Assembly: GCA_012517935.1 (NCBI GenBank)
Contig: JAAYUA010000022.1
Coordinates: forward strand, 1 to 50,961
DNA length: 50,961 nt
DNA from: Acetobacter sp.
GTDB taxonomy: Bacteria; Pseudomonadota; Alphaproteobacteria; Acetobacterales; Acetobacteraceae
Direction: 5' to 3'
The position numbers were made by a program, and so were the translations under genes. Below, in pieces: positions 47,763-50,961 of this stretch. Numbering within the stretch: the first letter of the stretch is position 1; every line of letters begins with the position of its first letter. The notes below the pieces were generated by a model, which ran no database searches, was not told the DNA's origin, and worked only from the letters and a program-made list of their open reading frames with translations.

Positions 47763-47799
47763 AACGGATTTTCACAAAATATTCAGCTAAAGAAAAGGC

Positions 47800-49065
47800 A
47801 TGTCTCAGATGGTTTCTTCAGGAAAAAGCCGAAATCTTTGTGTAGATGGTCAGGCTCTTTGGGCGGATCTGATGCAAACGGCTGAATTTGGTGGCACCCC
47901 CAAAGGTGGCATCAAACGTCTGACGTTGACCTCTGAAGACAAGCTGGTGCGTGACTGGTTTGTGAAAACCTGTGAAGATCTGGGTTGTTCAGTTTCCTAT
48001 GACTCCATGGGAAATCTTTTTGCCCGTCGTGCGGGGCAGGATAATGCGCTTGCTCCGATTGCCATGGGGAGCCATCTGGATACGCAGCCGACGGGTGGTA
48101 AATTCGACGGTATTCTGGGGGTTCTGGGTGGTTTGTCCGTTTTGCGCGCCCTGCATAAATCCGGTTATGTCACACGTCATCCCATCGAACTGATTAACTG
48201 GACAAACGAGGAAGGCTCGCGTTTTTCTCCCCCCATGATGTGTTCAGGTGTTTTTGCCGGCATTTTCAAGGAAGAAGATATTCTGGAAAAACGTGATCGC
48301 GCTGGTATCCGTTTTCAGGATGAGTTGGAGAAAATTGGTTATCGTGGTGAGGAAAAATGTGGCGAGCATCCTCTTGCCGCATATTTCGAACTTCATATCG
48401 AGCAGGGACCGATTCTTGAAGCCGAAGAAAAAACGATTGGTATCGTCACAGGTATTCAGGGCGCCCGTTGGTATGAAGTTACCGTAACCGGGAAAGACGC
48501 TCATGCTGGTTCGACGCCGATGCCATTGCGGCATGATGCACTGGTGGCCGCTGCGCAAATGATCGTGGCAACCAGTGAGGTTGCGAAAGCACATGCGCCG
48601 TCTGCTGTTGGCACTGTTGGTCTTCTGGAAAATCGTCCGAATAGCAGTAATGTTGTGCCGGGAGAGGTTTTCTTCACCATTGATATTCGTGATCCGAGTG
48701 ACGCGGTTGTGCTGGAGATGGAAAAGGAACTTCTGGCCCGGATTAATGCTATTGCAGAAGAAAATGGTGTTCGTGCAGATGTGGTGCAGATCTGGGACGC
48801 TCCAGCCGTGCATTTCGATGCAGATTGCGTTGCCATGGTTGAACAGGCTGCGAGTGAAAGCAAATATCTGGCTCGCCGGATTGTGTCCGGTCCGGGACAT
48901 GATGCAGGCTATATGGCGCATGTTGCCCCAAGTGCCATGATTTTTGTGCCGTGCAAGGATGGTCTGAGCCATAACGAGGCTGAAAGTATTCTTGAGCAGG
49001 ATGCAACAGCAGGAGCGAATGTTCTGCTTGAGGCCGTTCTGAAAGCGGATAATCATTTTCAGTAA
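47800..49065 (+). CDS. N-carbamoyl-beta-alanine amidohydrolase (M20 Zn-dependent hydrolase, AmaB/HyuC type)
   Basis: 421 residues. Probable third enzyme of the reductive pathway, splitting N-carbamoyl-beta-alanine to beta-alanine, CO2 and ammonia. The M20 metal site is visible: H92 (GSHLDTQPTGG), D103 (KFDGILG), E137/E138 (TNEEGSRF), the histidine in FELHIEQGP and the C-terminal SHNEAES. The dimerisation domain covers about residues 215-330, with GKDAHAGSTPM. Sequence alone cannot exclude an N-carbamoyl-L-amino acid or allantoate hydrolase, but placement after preTA and with hydA favours the ureidopropionase role. Confidence 0.9.
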   Translation: MSQMVSSGKSRNLCVDGQALWADLMQTAEFGGTPKGGIKRLTLTSEDKLVRDWFVKTCEDLGCSVSYDSMGNLFARRAGQDNALAPIAMGSHLDTQPTGGKFDGILGVLGGLSVLRALHKSGYVTRHPIELINWTNEEGSRFSPPMMCSGVFAGIFKEEDILEKRDRAGIRFQDELEKIGYRGEEKCGEHPLAAYFELHIEQGPILEAEEKTIGIVTGIQGARWYEVTVTGKDAHAGSTPMPLRHDALVAAAQMIVATSEVAKAHAPSAVGTVGLLENRPNSSNVVPGEVFFTIDIRDPSDAVVLEMEKELLARINAIAEENGVRADVVQIWDAPAVHFDADCVAMVEQAASESKYLARRIVSGPGHDAGYMAHVAPSAMIFVPCKDGLSHNEAESILEQDATAGANVLLEAVLKADNHFQ

Positions 49066-49623
49066 AGACACAATTCATCGCGGCGGCTGATGCTCCCAAT
49101 CAAGCCAATCTATTGCTTGCCCATATCTGCCGCCGCATCATGGGCTCTTGTAAACGACAGTTGATATTGCTGTTTCTTCGGCATTGGAGAGACAGGGTGG
49201 GGGAGTTACTTTCGATGAAAGCCACTCCCCGTCATGTTCCAGGATCAGGCAAACATGTCGATCGACTGACAATCGGACACGATCATGCTCGGAACGGTGG
49301 GCATCTCGCTCAATTCCAGCACAGACGATTATTGTGACGCCGACAGAATACGAGACAAGGCATCGTTCATACTCTTGGAGAGATGAGTTCTTCATGCCCG
49401 CAGATGTGAGACGATTTGCGTTGAAGGCGGTTGTTGGAATCCTGCCAGAGTGATGCTCAACTGCCCGTAAAGACGTAATATTGTCTCGAGCGGATGGGGC
49501 CGGGCGACATAGATCATCATCGCCGATATCCTCCTGAAGACTGCCGGATTTCAAAGCTGCCCTCATGCCAATCAGGCAGAAGCAGTCATCCGAGGACCTG
49601 TTTTGCGTGTGACCGGTTGCAGG
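49066..49623. other. Unassigned region between the pyrimidine operon and the ABC exporter gene
   Basis: About 560 bases with overlapping short frames on both strands, the longest being 142 residues on the minus strand (49138-49566). None has a recognisable domain, good ribosome-binding site or conserved look. No terminal inverted repeats or transposase motif was found. It may be degenerate DNA at the edge of the accessory block. An inverted repeat of GCGGCGG/CCGCCGC type near 49080 and 49128 could help end the upstream operon. Confidence 0.35.
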
Positions 49624-50961
49624 ATGGCCACTGATCCGCCAAAGACTTCAGTTATGCATTCTCAGTCTCCCGATATTTCGCGGAAAGCGGGCAACCCGTT
49701 TCTGGCCGCGCTGATCTTCGCAATGCGACGCTGGCTGGACTGGCCTCGTCCTTTGGCCATCACATTGACAGGGATTATGCTGGCCACCATTGCAGATGTC
49801 GTGACGCCGCTTGTCGCGGGCAGGCTGGTGTCGGATGTGGCGCAAAAGGCGACAGAGGCCACGCGGCATGATGCGTTCCTGACGCTGGTGGCGCTAGCGG
49901 CTCTTGGACTTGCGACTCTTGCTGGGCGTCGGGCTTCCTATCTGGGAATCACATGGTTGACGGCCAGTATCATGAAGGCTGTGGGGCAGGAGAGCTTTTC
50001 CCGGCTGCAACGTTTTTCGACCGACTGGCATGCTGGAACTTTTGCGGGATCAACCGTCAGGAAGCTGACGCGTGGCATGTGGGCCATTGATGCGCTGAAT
50101 GACAATATCCTTTTGCTGCTTCTGCCTGAGGTGCTTGTGCTCACGGGAACGACTTGTGTTCTTGCGTGGCACTGGCCTGTTCTGGGCATCATGTTGGCGG
50201 TTATGTCGGTGCTGTTTTTTATCCTGTCCTGTGCATTGACGCTGCGTTATGTCGCGCCAAATGCACGTATTGCCAATAAATGGGACAGCAGGGTTGGGGC
50301 GGCGTTGTCCGATGCGATCACCTGTAACGCCGTGGTCAAGGCTTTTGGCGCGGAAACGCGTGAGGAGCGACGTCTTGGACGTGTGCTGTCGATGTGGCGT
50401 CTGCGCACGATCCAGAGTTGGACGAGAGGAACAAATTCAGGGAATATCCAGAATTTTTCAGTTACTGTCATGCGCGTTGCTTTGGCCGCGGGCGCAATTG
50501 TGCTCTGGCTTGAAGGAAAAGCCGGGCCGGGAGATGTTGCTTATATTCTGACCATGATTTTTTTGGTGCAGGGATATTTGCGGGACATTGGACAGCAGGT
50601 TTCGGTGGTTCAGCGTTCAGTGAACGAGATGGAGGATCTTGTCGCGATCTGGAGTCTGCCTCCAGGCGTTGAGGATCGGAGTGGCGCAGAACCGATCAGG
50701 ATAACGCAGGGCAATATTCTTTTTGAGCGTGTTGGTTTTCATTACAAAGGCCAGAAAAATGCCTTGTTCAATGATCTGACTCTTTCCATTCCATCAGGAA
50801 GTCGTGTTGGTCTGGTCGGCCCTTCTGGTTCCGGGAAAACGACGTTCACAAAACTGTTGCAGCGTCTTTATGATGTCAGCAGCGGGCATATTCTGATTGA
50901 TGGCGTTGATATTGCGACTGTGCAGCAATCTTCACTGAGATCGCAGATTGCGATCGTGCCG
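49624..50961 (+). CDS. ABC exporter (fused permease and ATPase), N-terminal part, cut by the window end
   Basis: 446 residues are present, open to the last base. The N-terminal half holds about six transmembrane helices (first near ITLTGIMLATIADVVTPLV, helix pairs to about residue 305). The nucleotide-binding domain then begins with ILFERVGFHYKG, and Walker A is GPSGSGKTT; the sequence ends at IAIVP, just before the Q-loop. This layout fits type I exporters of lipids, peptides or drugs, of the MsbA/LmrA kind; the substrate is unknown. ATG 49624 and ATG 49654 are in frame, and TTG 49603 has GAGGA 6 bases upstream, so the exact start is open. Confidence 0.88.
   Translation, partial: MATDPPKTSVMHSQSPDISRKAGNPFLAALIFAMRRWLDWPRPLAITLTGIMLATIADVVTPLVAGRLVSDVAQKATEATRHDAFLTLVALAALGLATLAGRRASYLGITWLTASIMKAVGQESFSRLQRFSTDWHAGTFAGSTVRKLTRGMWAIDALNDNILLLLLPEVLVLTGTTCVLAWHWPVLGIMLAVMSVLFFILSCALTLRYVAPNARIANKWDSRVGAALSDAITCNAVVKAFGAETREERRLGRVLSMWRLRTIQSWTRGTNSGNIQNFSVTVMRVALAAGAIVLWLEGKAGPGDVAYILTMIFLVQGYLRDIGQQVSVVQRSVNEMEDLVAIWSLPPGVEDRSGAEPIRITQGNILFERVGFHYKGQKNALFNDLTLSIPSGSRVGLVGPSGSGKTTFTKLLQRLYDVSSGHILIDGVDIATVQQSSLRSQIAIVP

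Overview
The window looks like a chromosomal segment of an alphaproteobacterium, most likely an acetic acid bacterium (Acetobacteraceae). The family-level call is an inference. It rests on gene orders typical of alphaproteobacteria (pcm-tolC-popZ/DUF2497-valS, ispH-thrB-rnhA, rplU-rpmA-obgE-proB, erpA-xth) and on the large envelope and porin repertoire, with no plasmid or phage signature. One tRNA gene (Cys) is present. No rRNA, CRISPR array or intact insertion sequence was seen.

Layout. 1-7 kb: the 3' part of mqo with its terminator, tRNA-Cys on the opposite strand, then an isoaspartyl methyltransferase-like gene, tolC, a very short PopZ-like gene and valS. 7-18.9 kb: envelope and quality-control genes. 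These are a secreted protein and an EcsC protein (minus), a secreted protein and a TibC-like autotransporter heptosyltransferase (plus), a DegP/HtrA protease, a TonB-dependent receptor, a secreted M20 peptidase, and a minus-strand run of lipoprotein, Trm112, CnoX-type thioredoxin and endonuclease III. 19-26.6 kb: an FUSC efflux-type membrane protein diverging from erpA-xth, then the tightly packed minus-strand operon ispH-thrB-rnhA-DUF2142. 26.8-32.6 kb (plus): a lipoprotein, a phosphate-selective-type porin, ribosomal proteins L21/L27 behind a structured leader, obgE and proB. 32.6-40.4 kb: a SulP anion transporter next to cysE (sulfur assimilation), a glycosyltransferase, the arginine succinyltransferase genes astB-astA, and a divergent amidase.

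40.6-49.1 kb is a more A+T-rich accessory block holding a full reductive pyrimidine-degradation set: a RutR-like TetR regulator, an NCS1 nucleobase permease, dihydropyrimidinase, dihydropyrimidine dehydrogenase PreT/PreA and an N-carbamoyl-beta-alanine-type amidohydrolase. Together these would import uracil or thymine and degrade it to beta-alanine (or beta-aminoisobutyrate), CO2 and ammonia. Two sequences close to the RutR operator consensus sit in front of the divergent permease/hydA pair and in front of preT, which links the regulator to the whole block. The gap between hydA and preT is decayed DNA that still holds the C-terminus of a TonB-dependent receptor. The window ends inside an ABC exporter gene.

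The points most worth a second look are the minimal PopZ, the RutR operators over a reductive pathway, the receptor relic inside the catabolic block, the TibC-like enzyme without an autotransporter nearby, and the structured rplU leader.
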